From contig JAPFFF010000064.1 of NCBI GenBank assembly GCA_039105265.1, forward strand, positions 248,001 to 312,000: a stretch of DNA of 64,000 nt. The letters are read 5' to 3'. The stretch's first letter is position 1. Every line of letters begins with the position of its first letter. The position numbers were made by a program, and so were the translations under genes. The stretch comes from Tritrichomonas musculus. Taxonomy: Eukaryota; Parabasalia; Tritrichomonadida; Tritrichomonadidae. This document shows, one piece after another, positions 45,033-56,360 of this stretch. Below the pieces are notes generated by a model, which was given only the letters and a program-made list of their open reading frames with translations, did no database searches and had not been told where the DNA came from.

Positions 45033-47093
45033 ATGACAATTCAGAAATACATCAATAAAAATAAAGAATTGCATAGTGCACTTCTTGCATTTCTAGAAAA
45101 CGCAGAAGATGCTGAAAATGGATGTAGAGAATTAATTCACATAATCAAGACAAAAAAATATGAAAAAAATCAAAATGAATTTGAGCATTTTCTTCTATTG
45201 GTCGTAAATATAGCAAATAATCATCACCGTAATACATACTTCAATGAAAAAATTGAAAAGATACTCCTATTTTTTTCCCAGGAAATCAAACAGACCTTTT
45301 CAAATTTCCAAATATTCAACATTTCCCAAAACAACAAAAAAATTCTTCTTTTCCTAATAGAAAACCAAATATTAACAGTTGATGAAAGAATAAGCAGAGA
45401 TATGATCAATAAAAATTTTTGTCACTTTTTCTTTCCAGAAATCAAAAGTTTCATTGAAAAAGACGAAATCGCCACAATTGAAAACAGCTTCCAAGAGCAA
45501 GATTTAGTTAATTTTGACCATAAAAGACACATTGGAGAAAATGATTCATACATTTGTCAATTAATTCGTCAAGACTTAATTGAGGACTTTGTTCGTTATG
45601 TCACACAAACGAACATATCACTTAACAGTTGCATAAATAATTCAATTTTTGAAACAAATTTATTTTTAATTGAGAAAAAGAATACAACATTAATTGAATA
45701 TGCAACTTTTTTTGGATCTATTCAAATTTTTCAATACTTAACATTGAATGATACTCACTTCACTTCATCTTTGTGGCTTTATTCTATTCATTCTCAAAAT
45801 GCAGAATTAATTCATATTCTTGAATCAAACAAGGTTAGACCACCGAATAAGATAAATGCGATTAATAGAAATGGCTTACAACAACAAAAAACTGATTCGT
45901 ATGAAAAATGCTTCATTGAATCAATTAAATGCCATCACAATGATATTGCTGACTATATTAATTACACTTATCTGACAGAGAACATTAATGAAAGAACAAC
46001 TTTTGATGAAAGCTTTTATTCACTATTTTTTCAATATCATAATTACTCATATTTTCCGAATGATATTAATGATAACTCTTTATTTTTCCTTTTATGCCTG
46101 TATAATTACAATAAACTTGTTAAGTTGTACTTGCAAATTCATCAGAGTGAAATTGAAGAAACAATTGACCAAGCAATTTCTAAATCATTTTTATTAATCA
46201 TGTTTAATAAAAGCATTTTTTTTATGAATAACATTCCAAATCATAATTTTTATTAATGAAATTTTAAAAATCAATATTTTACTAATGACAATGCATTACA
46301 AGAAGCACTTAGAAGCGATAAGATAGAAATTGTTTATTATTTATTATTAGAACAAAGAGAAATCAACGATGATTATTTCTTAGGAAATGATAATATAAGA
46401 AGAATTGCCATTCCACCAACTGTCACTTCAATTGGTAGCAACTCATTCAAAAAATGTTCTTTTATGACTGAAGTTTCATTTCCCATGTCAGTTATATCAA
46501 TTGGAAACAGTGCTTTTGAGGAATGCATCTCATTAAAAGAGATTATCATTCCTCCTTCTGTGACATCACTTGGAAAAGCAATTTTTAAAAGCTGTTTTTC
46601 ATTGATGAAAATTTCACTTCCATTGACAATAACAACAATTGATGACTATTCGTTTTGTCATTGCACAAATTTGATGGATATTAAAATACCTTCTTCAGTT
46701 ACTTCTATTGGTGACCATGCCTTTGAATCATGCTCTTCATTACGCAAGATAACAATTCCTTCTTCAGTGACTTTTATAGATGAATTCGCTTTTTCTCAAT
46801 GCTCTCATTTGAAGGCAATAACTCTTCCTTCTTCTGTCACTCATATTGGCAAATATGCTTTTAGCGAATGCTCAGATTTAGTAAGCATTCGTATTGATTC
46901 AATGATAACTTCAATTGAAGATCATTCATTCAATGGCTGCTCTTCATTGAAATCATTTAAAATTCCTGATTCTGTGACTTCAATTGGCGAATATGCTTTC
47001 AGTGGTTGTTCATCTTTATATGAAATAAAAATACCATCTTCAGTCGTTTCAATTGGTAATTTTGCTTTTGATGAATCCATAAACTTCACATAA
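45033..47093 (+). pseudogene. DUF3447-ankyrin-BspA LRR gene with in-frame double stop
   Basis: The first open part (45033-46256) is a typical trichomonad DUF3447 protein: an N-terminal block IANNHHR, then IEYATFFGSIQIFQYL, AIHS-like LWLYSIHSQNAELIHILE and FIESIKCHHNDIADYI. TAA TGA follow directly at 46254-46259. The same frame then continues open for 278 codons: a further ankyrin stretch (LQEALRSDKIEIVYYLLLE) and eight or nine BspA-type 23-residue repeats such as SSVTSIGDHAFESCSSLRKI, ending at TAA 47091-47093. Family members join these parts in one protein, so this is a recently stopped gene, a read-through gene, or a split pair. The LRR part has its own ATG at 46464. Confidence 0.75.
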
Positions 47094-47446
47094 ATTTCTT
47101 CAGTTGTATTGAAACTTGGAGGACTTTGATTCACTAAAAACTTTTGTCTTTATTATAAATGGTATTAATGAGCATAAAATAATGCTTTTTGATTTTTTTT
47201 TTGTTTTTTTTAATTTTGATCCAAATCTTAAATATATGTAATCATTTTTTTCTTTAATAGCTGGATTTTCACAATTTTGTAGATTCAATTGAACCAACAA
47301 TCTTCAATCCATCATAAACTTAAGGCTTCAATATTACTGTAAAAGTTTTCTTTATCATTAAATCATGAATTACAAAATGTTTTATGAATAAAAAAGTAGA
47401 GGATAAGGTATTTTGGTAATTTAAATTAACATTTTATATATTAATA
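47094..47446. other. AT-rich spacer
   Basis: Starts with a further degenerate LRR-like scrap (SSVVLKLGGL, other frame). Nothing else seen. Confidence 0.4.
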
Positions 47447-48146
47447 CAGTCTTTACGGGATTATAACGGAAATATCCACTTTAATAACGGAAAAGTTCAT
47501 TATGATAACGGAAATGTTCATTATGATAACGGAAAAGTTCATTATGATTACGGAAAAATTCGATTTCATAACGGAAAGTGTAACCATTTTTTGTGAAAAT
47601 CTTTTTTTAAAATATTCATTTAAAAATCATGGTTTTATTTAATAAATTATAAATAAAAAGATTTAAGATCATCATAAATATGGAATAGATACCGAAAATC
47701 GGAAAATAAACATAAAGAAACTTTTTTTTAAAAAATATCATCAAAAATTTTTTTTCATAAAAATTGGATTTAATGGAATATATTTAAGATTAATACTTAA
47801 TATAAACTATTGGCATCTGAAAATTACCAAAAATATTCAATTAATCTATTTTATAAATATTATTTATAAGTTGATGCAAGAATATATAACTAGAAAATAT
47901 TCATAAGGCAACGTATATGTGATATATTGGAAATTTAATTAAAATAATATATATAAATCATGATTTTTTAAGTGAGTGCTTTATTAAAAAAATTTTCACA
48001 AAAAAATGGTAATACTTTCCGTTATGAAATCGAATTTTTCCGTAATCAAAATGAACTTTTCCGTTATCATAATGAACATTTCCGTTATCATAATGAACTT
48101 TTCCGTTATTAAAGTGGATATTTCCGTTATAATCCCGTAAAGACTG
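47447..48146. mobile_element. 700-bp MITE, Tc1/mariner-like
   Basis: Begins CAGTCTTTACGGG and ends with the reverse complement, flanked by TA on both sides (47445-47446 and 48147-48148), the target duplication of Tc1/mariner transposons. Terminal inverted repeats are about 155 bp (47447-47601 and 47993-48146) with very few differences and are built of a 22-23-bp subrepeat around ATAACGGAAAAGTTCATT. The middle 390 bp is AT-rich without a transposase, so it must be mobilised in trans. The near identity of the arms argues for recent insertion. Confidence 0.9.
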
Positions 48147-48148
48147 TA

Positions 48149-49234
48149 TTTATGTTTGATAATAATGAATTTTTGATAGATTCCAAAATGCAGATTTTTC
48201 GGAAAATTTTCATTCAATTTTATTTCAATTGAAAAAAGTACAAAATTTTGGAAAATCGCATTCAATTTTTTTTTTCCGACGGTTTAATAGAAAATGGAAT
48301 GAGTATAAAAAAATAAAAAAATTACTTAAAAACCTGATTATTTTTATTAAAACTTTAAAATTACCTTTTTTTGTGACGGAACACTATTCGGATAAACTTA
48401 ATTATCAAAATAGTATAAATTTGTTCATTTTTGTCTAATAAATGATAGAGCTAGTATTAATAAAATTATTCCGCCATGAAAATAGAGTAAAACTAAAAAG
48501 GATTTCATCAATATTCAGGGTAAAAAAGGAAATATGCATAGTGAAAAACTTTAATATAAGAAGAATACATGGATCAAATGCATTAATGTCATCATTAAAA
48601 TCATACTCGTAAACATTTTTTGGCATATAATTAAGTAAAATGTTATATAAAAAGTTGAAATATTCTTAAGTCTGTAAAAAAAACGTAAAATCCAAGATCG
48701 TCATTACTTATGGCTTATGGGAAAAAACGCTTGTCTTTATAGTTGCTTGGTAAGCCGAAGAGTGATTAATATTCGCCAAAGAAAACAAATATGAGTGTGG
48801 CCACAACCGTAAAAATAACATTAAAATATTTGACCTTAACGTTTTTTCTAAAAAATCAAAACCCCCTGCATTTTTGTTTTTATGAAAAAAATATATTTTA
48901 ATAATAAATTTGGAAATAATTTCCAATGTGGAATAAAATATAATTTAGGACCATCTTTAATTACTGAACGAATAAAAAGATAAATATTATTATTTTTTAC
49001 ATAACATAAAAATCAATGTTCTCTCCTGCATGATTGATTTATATATGTGATCCATATCATTATTTTCTTTCTAATGAAAGAAAAACGAAAAAAAATTATT
49101 ATTATTAATACGATATAAGCTTATGGCCATGAGGTTTTTATGCGTTATATACTTATTAAAAAAATCATGAATGAATATTTTTTAATTTTATAATAATAAT
49201 AGTTATTTTTTTATGATAAAATTGATGATTTATT
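48149..49234. other. AT-rich spacer
   Basis: No coding signal that I can support. Confidence 0.4.
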
Positions 49235-49960
49235 GTTACAGAAATTCGTTATTTTTTTTTTATAATAACGTACAAAAATACGTTTTTATATTCAAAAAAA
49301 CACGTTTTTGACCACGCGAGGTCTCAATATTCTATGTGAATACGTTATAATTTGACATTTTTGAAAAATGAATATCCTAATATTTACTGAATAATATAAT
49401 AATATTTATTTATATATGACTTTATATAAGATTATTATAATATTTATTAGTTTTAATCTGCTTCAAAAAAAATAATTAAAGGATTTCCAAAAATTGCCCA
49501 TTTTAAAAATTCGTTATTATAATATTCGTTATTTTAAAAAATAACGAGCCAAAATACGTTTTTATATTCAAAAAAACACGTTTTTGACCACGCGAGGTCT
49601 CAATATTCTATGTAAATACGTTATTATTTGACATTTTTGAAAAAGGAATATCCTAATATTTAGTGAATAATATAATAATATTTATTTATATATGACTTTA
49701 TATAAGATTATTATAATATTTATTAGTTTTAATCTGCTTCAAAAAAAATAATTGAAGTGTCTCTAAAATATATAATTTTAAAAAAATCGTTATTTTAAAA
49801 TACGTTACCTTAGAAAATAACGAGCAAAAATACGTTTTTATATTCAAAAAAACACGTTTTTGACCACGCGAGGTCTCAATATTCTATATAAATACGTTAA
49901 AATTAATTATTTTTAAAAGATTAATATCTTAATATTTATATTTTATATGATTATTATTAT
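49235..49960. repeat. 276-bp tandem repeat, about 2.6 copies
   Basis: Matching points (AACG before the TACGTTTTTATATTC block) fall at 49267, 49543 and 49819, a period of 276 bp twice. Each copy holds the less AT-rich core CACGCGAGGTCTCAATATTC. Confidence 0.9.
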
Positions 49961-51377
49961 TATCAATATATGGTTTATAATATATATTATGATTTATTAT
50001 GATATTATTATTATATCAATTATTATATTTAATCGAAATTTAAGTGAAAATAAAAAACATGTAACGTATAAAAATACGTTATTTATAAAACTATATTTTT
50101 GGTATTAGATTTTTTTTTTCATTATTTATTTATAAAAAATGGCAAAAAATAATTTCTTTACAAAGATTATTAGTTTATTTGAAAAAAAATGGTTCAAAAT
50201 CTATGAATTATCTATTTATGTAAATATGCAACAATAAAAGCTTCATTTTGTAAAAAAAATAACCCATCTAATTTATAGTTGGGTATAAATCTTATTTAGA
50301 TGAGAAAATAATACACACATTGATTAAAAAATAGAAATAAAAAAAATCATCATCACGTAACTTCATACATATTTAAGTTGACCTTGTAAAAAATTATGGG
50401 TCTTATTTATCTAACAATTTAATTATGCTTTATCAGAAAAAAAAAAAATAAATCGTGTATCATTTATATCGCTAATATTCCATAAATATTTTCGATTAGA
50501 ATAAAACTTTATATAAATATAGAAGCTTTGTAAATATTTATTATAAGTTTGTTAATGAAAAATATCAATAAAATGATGGGATTCCATATAAATAAAAACT
50601 TTTATTCTCCCGATAAAAATTGTAAACGGTTTTGGTGGGGGTTTTAAAAAATCTGCATTTGAAGATCTATCGAATTTTTTTAAAAATAAAAATTGAGACA
50701 AAAAGGCGGTTATAAAACTGTGATTAATAAAGGAACTTAATAAAAATTTTAACTAATTTAAAAAGTTCATCAAAGAAATCCAATTAAACACTGAAAGCAT
50801 GAGAACAATCTATTCAATCTACGATAAGTTTTGAATCAAAACAATCTTTCCAAAAAACAACTTTTTCATTGAAATTTATAATGACTCATTTTATACAGCC
50901 AAATCAAAAAATAACAAAAACTTTGAAAAATTTTAAACAGGCAAACACACCATGTAAACACTCAATATTGTTGCCCTTCGGAGGTTTTAAAAATTTCGTT
51001 CTGTTCAAACTTTTTCAATAGAATAGACCAAGAAAAAAAATCAATTACGTTTTACGATTACGTCTACGTGAAAATAATTGGAATACGACTTTTTTAGAAA
51101 AAGTTAATAAAAAGATGTATTTGAAAAATAAATATATTTATCTTTAAATATAAATATTTTATCCTTTCAAATTTGAGAGCTCTAGCTTAGAGGTTAAATC
51201 AATTTGAGGGCAAAGCATTGAGTTCGAAACAAAACCTCTTTGCTTTTTTTATTTTTATATAAATTTCGTAATTACGTTTCATTTCGGCAATTTTTACATT
51301 TTAATCGTCTTTTCATTGAATTTCATAAAAAAAAAAGAATAATTCATTAGAAATATTAATTTTTTAATTAACTTAAG
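49961..51377. other. AT-rich spacer
   Basis: No gene supported. A stretch at 51176-51235 has A-box-like (TAGCTTAGAGG) and B-box-like (GAGTTCGAAAC) sequence but does not fold as a tRNA. Confidence 0.4.
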
Positions 51378-52991
51378 TTAATTATCGGATTCATAAACGT
51401 CTCCAAATAACTCGAAGAAAGTCATTTTGATTACGTAAGGATGAGACCTATTCCAGGTGGCAGATTGGATGTATCTAATGTACCTGAATCTATATTTAGG
51501 ATCACCTTCATGCCTTAAAGGGCATTTGAAATAATGAATGTTATTGGCTCCTCTCAAAGAACTCTCATTAGTTTGCCTATCAAGAATGACCCAACTTAAT
51601 TTATCATTTGATCCTTCAATGCTCCAGTCTTTAGGGTACGCGTCAGTGTTACTTGAGTCGCCAGTCCTTATCAAGTACGAGTCCAAATCGACTTTTTTCT
51701 TTTCACCAAAATCGAAGAGAATGTACGAGTTTTCTCTTGTTTCTTCTACGTAATTGAATGAGTTTGCGAAGTACTGGTTGTCGAAATTGCGGATGTTTGA
51801 CAATGGATGGCTCGGGACTTCATTTGCGCCTGCTTTAAGAACAACTTCATTGCCAAGTTTTGAAAGGATTCCTTTTGGCTCATTCGAATTCACATAAGGA
51901 CAATTCAAAGCTGTATTTTTCTCTGCTTCTTCATTTTTCTTGGTAAGAATGTCAGCAAGCTTGTTGACTTCTTCTTTGAGTTTCGCATTCTCAATGCTCA
52001 TTATTCGGTGAGACTCTTCATTCATTAGAATCTTCTCATTCAAGCAATTAATTTTGTTGTTAAGCTGATTGGCTTCTTTTTCGAATTTCTCTTGAGATTC
52101 TTTGTTTTGTCGAAGAAGGGAATTCATTTCATCTTTCATCTTATTTCTATACTTCTCAATCGCTTCAATTTGAGAATTCAATGCATTTTTGGCCTCATCA
52201 ATTTTGTTTGAGTATTCTGTGTAAAGTTCACTCATTCTCTGTTCAAGTTTTTCTTCAATCTCTTTGTGCTCTTTTTCAAGCTCATAAATGGTTCGAACAT
52301 GGACATTCGTAATGCATTCAAAATCAAATTTGTCTGTGTAATTTTTAATCAGATTTCGTATAATTTGACAATTAGAATAACCAAAGTCAAATCCTTTAAA
52401 TAGAATTGATCCTGATCGTCCATACTTATCTAGACATTTGAAAAGAAAATCAGAAACTTCGGGAGGCTCTATAGAACTTTTCAATTGATATTTGGCCACA
52501 ATGCGTTGAAGAACAGGAAGCGGAAGTTCAAGTAAACGTTCATCATTAACGTATTTAGAAAAATCATTTGCAATTATGTCTTCAGCTTCATTGGGATTCA
52601 TGTCTTGCTGATCTTTTAATGAAGATAAATATTCATCAATAAGTTGTTGTCTGTTTGCATAGAAAAATGCTTCTGTGGCATGAATTAGTGATGGAACAAT
52701 AAATTTTGTGGCTAATTTGTGGATAGTTATGAAATTATCTTGCGTTATATTAATTGGTTGATTTTGGCAAAAATTAACAAAATCTTCAATAGCGTTTTCT
52801 GCTAAATTAAGATTATCTTCTTCGTTATCTTCTAGTATTTTGATTTCCACAGTTGAATGATTTTGTCTTTTATCGAAATATTGTGAAAATAAGTTGAATA
52901 CAACAATATTAAACGGATATGCTTTCTTTTTATAGGTGAAAAAATGAGTCAAAGAAGCATTGGAATCAAGATGAATGCTATTATTCCTCAT
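51378..52991 (-). CDS. BTB-like, coiled-coil, F5/8 type C (discoidin) protein
   Basis: 537 residues from ATG at 52991 (the open frame runs five codons further, to a TTG, which I do not accept as start). Residues about 5-130 resemble a BTB/POZ fold of the trichomonad type (HKLATKFIVPSLIHATEAFF). Residues about 230-365 form a long coiled coil (KEHKEIEEKLEQRMSELY and onward). Residues about 395-535 are an F5/8 type C (galactose-binding-like) domain: NSFNYVEETRENSYILFDFG, DWSIEGSNDKLSWVIL and RYIRYIQSATWNRSHP. No signal peptide or membrane segment, so it should be intracellular; BTB would mediate oligomerisation or cullin binding and the discoidin domain binding of glycans or proteins (inference). 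A 13-bp-stem inverted repeat lies 9 bp upstream of the ATG. Confidence 0.85.
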   Translation of the reverse strand: MRNNSIHLDSNASLTHFFTYKKKAYPFNIVVFNLFSQYFDKRQNHSTVEIKILEDNEEDNLNLAENAIEDFVNFCQNQPINITQDNFITIHKLATKFIVPSLIHATEAFFYANRQQLIDEYLSSLKDQQDMNPNEAEDIIANDFSKYVNDERLLELPLPVLQRIVAKYQLKSSIEPPEVSDFLFKCLDKYGRSGSILFKGFDFGYSNCQIIRNLIKNYTDKFDFECITNVHVRTIYELEKEHKEIEEKLEQRMSELYTEYSNKIDEAKNALNSQIEAIEKYRNKMKDEMNSLLRQNKESQEKFEKEANQLNNKINCLNEKILMNEESHRIMSIENAKLKEEVNKLADILTKKNEEAEKNTALNCPYVNSNEPKGILSKLGNEVVLKAGANEVPSHPLSNIRNFDNQYFANSFNYVEETRENSYILFDFGEKKKVDLDSYLIRTGDSSNTDAYPKDWSIEGSNDKLSWVILDRQTNESSLRGANNIHYFKCPLRHEGDPKYRFRYIRYIQSATWNRSHPYVIKMTFFELFGDVYESDN

Positions 52992-52999
52992 GAACAAAA

Positions 53000-53027
53000 T
53001 TGTCAAAATAAATTTTTATTTTGACAA
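53000..53027. promoter_or_regulatory. inverted repeat before the BTB/discoidin gene
   Basis: TTGTCAAAATAAA and its reverse complement separated by 2 bp, 9 bp upstream of the ATG. It may be an operator-like site or a leader hairpin. Confidence 0.5.
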
Positions 53028-53773
53028 ATTTTAAGGTTTTCCTTCCCCCAAAATGTAAATTATTCAATATTGAATTAACTCATAGAATATATAATTCAAT
53101 AGAGCATTTTTCGGAAAAAGTTTTGGTTAAAAATATAAAAATTTGGCCTTAACGATTAAATCTTTTTTTTCCATAATATATAATACAATTGTTGAACGAT
53201 TTTCCCAAAGTTTGGATATATTTTAATATTTAATCCAGCATATAATATATATTATTTTAGCAACTAAACATATTATTAAAAAATTTTGCTATAATGAGAA
53301 ATTTGTGTTTTAAGATGTATAATAAAGTATTCAAAACACTAAACTCAATTCGGAAATTTTCACGTCTGATAGTATTATTTTTTCAATATATCTCAATTAA
53401 AAAATATTATGAAATTAACTATATTATAAATATAATTTATATATTATAATATGTATTCGAATAATCAAAAATATTTTTGATTATAATATGTATTTATATA
53501 TTATAAATGTTTATTTAGAGGTGCGAGAACTCTCTTTTTTAAAATTACAACAAAATTTTGAAATACAATATACATTATAAAATGATAAATATCATATTTT
53601 AATTTTGTGATCTTTCTCTCCGTAGTTGCCAAAATATTTATTATTTAATTATTTTATAGATTTGAATATATTAATATATAAACCATTCAATTTTTTAAAA
53701 TATAAATATAATATTATTTATGCTATTTTTAGTTATTAAAAATTAATTTTTTATTAATTAGGAGCTTTTAATT
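53028..53773. other. AT-rich spacer
   Basis: Nothing supported on either strand. Confidence 0.45.
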
Positions 53774-54170
53774 TTACTTTATTACGGAAGTCCATCTTTT
53801 TAATAATCTGAGCCCAATTTTATCGTGAAAATTTAATTTTTCTTCAAATTCATCATCATCGAAGCCTTCTTTTTCCAAATTGTGATTAATTGTTGAATAG
53901 TTTTGTATAAAAAATAATAATGAATCTTCAGTTGGTAAAGAATCGGTTTCTTTTTGAGTCATTATGAAAAATAATATCTCTGATATTTCAGAGATAATTG
54001 TTTTTCTATTTTTTGAGTAATTAGGTTGCAAAAAATAACAATTTAATCCTTTTATTAAAATCTTTTTTTCAGATTCAGTTGGAAGATATCTTGATTTTTT
54101 ATAAAAATGATTTGAATAAGTTTGATTTTCATCTAACCTAAGCAGTAGATACCCTAAGGGTGGCGTCTGA
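53774..54170 (-). pseudogene. C-terminal part of an unknown gene, cut by the Polinton
   Basis: An open frame on the minus strand (first ATG at 54031, 85 residues) continues upstream without stop into the left end of the Polinton (LLRLDENQTYSNHFYKKSRY..). It ends with LNFHDKIGLRLLKRWTSVIK. Acidic and helical, family not recognised. The loss of its 5' end at the Polinton border suggests it was interrupted by that insertion. Confidence 0.4.
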
Positions 54171-54288
54171 TACTACGTATCATCTGCCCCCCTTAAGATG
54201 AAACTCCATACCTTTTGACATTTCTAGATCATAGCACTTTCAATGTGAAACCTCATGTCAAAACTTAACACGTCACCTCACGTTAAAC

Positions 54289-54376
54289 TCATGTCATCAC
54301 CTCATGTCATCACCTCATGTCATCACCTCATGTCATCACCTCATGTCATCACCTCATGTCATCACCTCATGTCACA
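54289..54376. repeat. 13-bp tandem repeat at the Polinton end
   Basis: About seven copies of CTCATGTCATCAC, typical of subterminal repeats in trichomonad Mavericks. Confidence 0.9.
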
Positions 54377-54498
54377 CGTCACATATCACGTCACACAACG
54401 GTTCACATAACGTGGTTCAACTGTAAACACACTACTTTTTTTTTCAATTAAACTCACCCTAATTTTTTTAGCGTGTCAATTTTTTTATCACCACACAA

Positions 54499-54930
54499 AT
54501 GCCATTCGCCATATCCGAATTAATCGCAATTGAAAACTGCACTTATGATGAGGACACAACCACATACATTGATAACGACTCACTCATCATATCCGAACAT
54601 AGTAATGACGTCATCCCATCATACGATAACATTGATACACCACTTGACGATGATGTTGAACTCATATTTGACGATGACGATACCGCATCACTTGACGAAG
54701 ACGATGATGTTGAACTTATATTTGACGATGATGATGCTACTATTGCAACACCACTTAACGAAGACGATGATGCATCACTTAACGATGATGTTGAACTTAT
54801 ATTTGACGATGATGATGCTACCATTGCAACACCACTTAACGAAGACGATGATGTATCACATATGTATGGGTACTGGATTCTCTTCCGTCATTTATTTATA
54901 TATTCATATATTATATTAATTAAGAGTTAA
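54499..54930 (+). CDS. acidic ORF of the Polinton, first piece
   Basis: ATG at 54499. Asp/Glu-rich with a tandem motif ELIFDDDDATIATPLNEDDD. Its last codons lie inside the inserted element at 54860. Part of a fossil element; no function is claimed beyond its place at the left end. Confidence 0.55.
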   Translation: MPFAISELIAIENCTYDEDTTTYIDNDSLIISEHSNDVIPSYDNIDTPLDDDVELIFDDDDTASLDEDDDVELIFDDDDATIATPLNEDDDASLNDDVELIFDDDDATIATPLNEDDDVSHMYGYWILFRHLFIYSYIILIKS

Positions 54931-55384
54931 TTAGATTATTTTATAAATACCAGAATATTTTAATGGGCAATAAGTGATATATCAACGATTTTATTTTTAA
55001 ATGAGAAATGATCGTTTTTTTATTTTTTGAATAAGATCATTGAAATATTTGAATATAAAAATTTAATTATGAAATATATTTATCTTTTAGAACTACTTAT
55101 ATTTATAAATTATTTAATATAAATAAAAATATATAAATATATTATATTAGAAAAAATATTAATGTTAAGAATTATGTTTATTTTTTGGAGCTAAAAAAAC
55201 AATTCAATATCTTTTGGTCAAGTGTAACAATTTTTTCGTTGAGCGCAAATAAAAGAATTCGTTTGTTGGTTCTAAAAATATGGAATTTTTCAATATTTGA
55301 CCAGAATTTCATAATTTTTGGCTTAAAAAATAATATAATTTTTTCAATCTTTGAAAAAAATAGTAGATTTCTAGGATAATTATT

Positions 55385-55591
55385 TCAAAAAGAAATAATT
55401 ATATTTAAGACATCTTTTAAATCTTGCGAATTTTCATCAATTTTGTAATCATTAAAAATGCGAATTAAATTTTCATAATTTTCTTCAAGATCATCTGAAT
55501 TTTTCAAGAATTCCATTAAAGAAGATTCGACAAGTTCTCGAGAATGCATATATATTATGATATCTGAGTTTTCTTTCAAGAATTCACTCAT
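55385..55591 (-). pseudogene. N-terminal fragment of a DUF3447/ankyrin-family gene
   Basis: 68 codons from ATG at 55591. The pattern FLKNSDDLEENYENLIRIF, DYKIDENSQDLKDVLNIII is the family's N-terminal block, comparable to the start of the gene at 45033. It stops before the ankyrin part. It lies within the inserted element, so it may have been captured from the host. Confidence 0.45.
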
Positions 55592-55652
55592 TTTTATTTT
55601 ATAAAGTAATAAAAAGTGACAAAATAGCTTGTATGCATTTTTTTAAAAAAAC

Positions 55653-56168
55653 TGCTGATTAAAAGTTCATTCCCAATATAAATATAAATATAATGTAATT
55701 TATCACTATTATATTTTTATTTATTTAATATAAATTCGGAGCTCTATAACAAGATATTAAAGATTCTTATTTATCTTTTTTTCATTTTCAAATATTTTGA
55801 ATTGCTAAAAATTTATGATAAAAAAAAGAAATTTCTCAGAACTTTTTTTAGAAAATTGCTGATTAAAAGTTCATTCCCGATATAAATATAAGTATATTAT
55901 AATATAATACTATTATATATTTATTTATTTAATATAAATTCGGAGCTCTATAACAAGATATTAAAGATTCTTATTTATCTTTTTTTCATTTTCAAATATT
56001 TTGAATTGCTAAAAATTTATGATAAAAAAAAGAAACTTCTCAGAACTTTTTTTAAAAAATTGCTGATTAAAAGTTCATTCCCGATATAAATATAAGTATA
56101 TTATAATATAATACTATTATATATTTATTTATTTAATATAAATTCGGAGCTCTGTAACAAGATATTAA
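55653..56168. repeat. 204-bp tandem repeat, about 2.5 copies
   Basis: The phrase TGCTGATTAAAAGTTCATTC recurs at 55653, 55858 and 56061 (periods 205 and 203). The third copy diverges after 56168. Confidence 0.9.
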
Positions 56169-56360
56169 ATGATTTTAAATTTCTTTCAATATTTATATAA
56201 CTATTGAAAAATTATAAATCTTAATTTGGTCAACTTTTATTAATTAAATGCTTTTTTATATTATTATATATATAAAAATAAAATAAAAAATTTTTTTCAT
56301 AAATAAAAATTTTAAATATTTTAACGAATTTTGATCGTCTACCCACACATATTGTATCAC

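Larger units (their letters stand above)
54860..56352. mobile_element. 1.49-kb hAT-like insertion inside the Polinton
   Basis: Flanked by the 8-bp direct repeat TGTATCAC (54852-54859 and 56353-56360). The ends match as inverted repeats over 14 bp at 12 positions (ATATGTATGGGTAC against ATATGTGTGGGTAG). An 8-bp target duplication is characteristic of hAT transposons. The interior is AT-rich, unlike the Polinton, with no transposase. It includes a 204-bp tandem repeat and a host gene fragment. The intact target duplication suggests a recent insertion. Confidence 0.8.

Noticed and set aside
51176-51235. Possible tRNA or tRNA-derived SINE (A-box-like and B-box-like motifs, T run after)
   Set aside because: D, T and acceptor stems do not pair; no cloverleaf could be drawn.
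54543-54824. Ser-rich minus-strand ORF opposite the acidic Polinton ORF
   Set aside because: Mirror of GAT/GAC codon repeats on the other strand; the same holds for 56230-56655 and 56995-57297.
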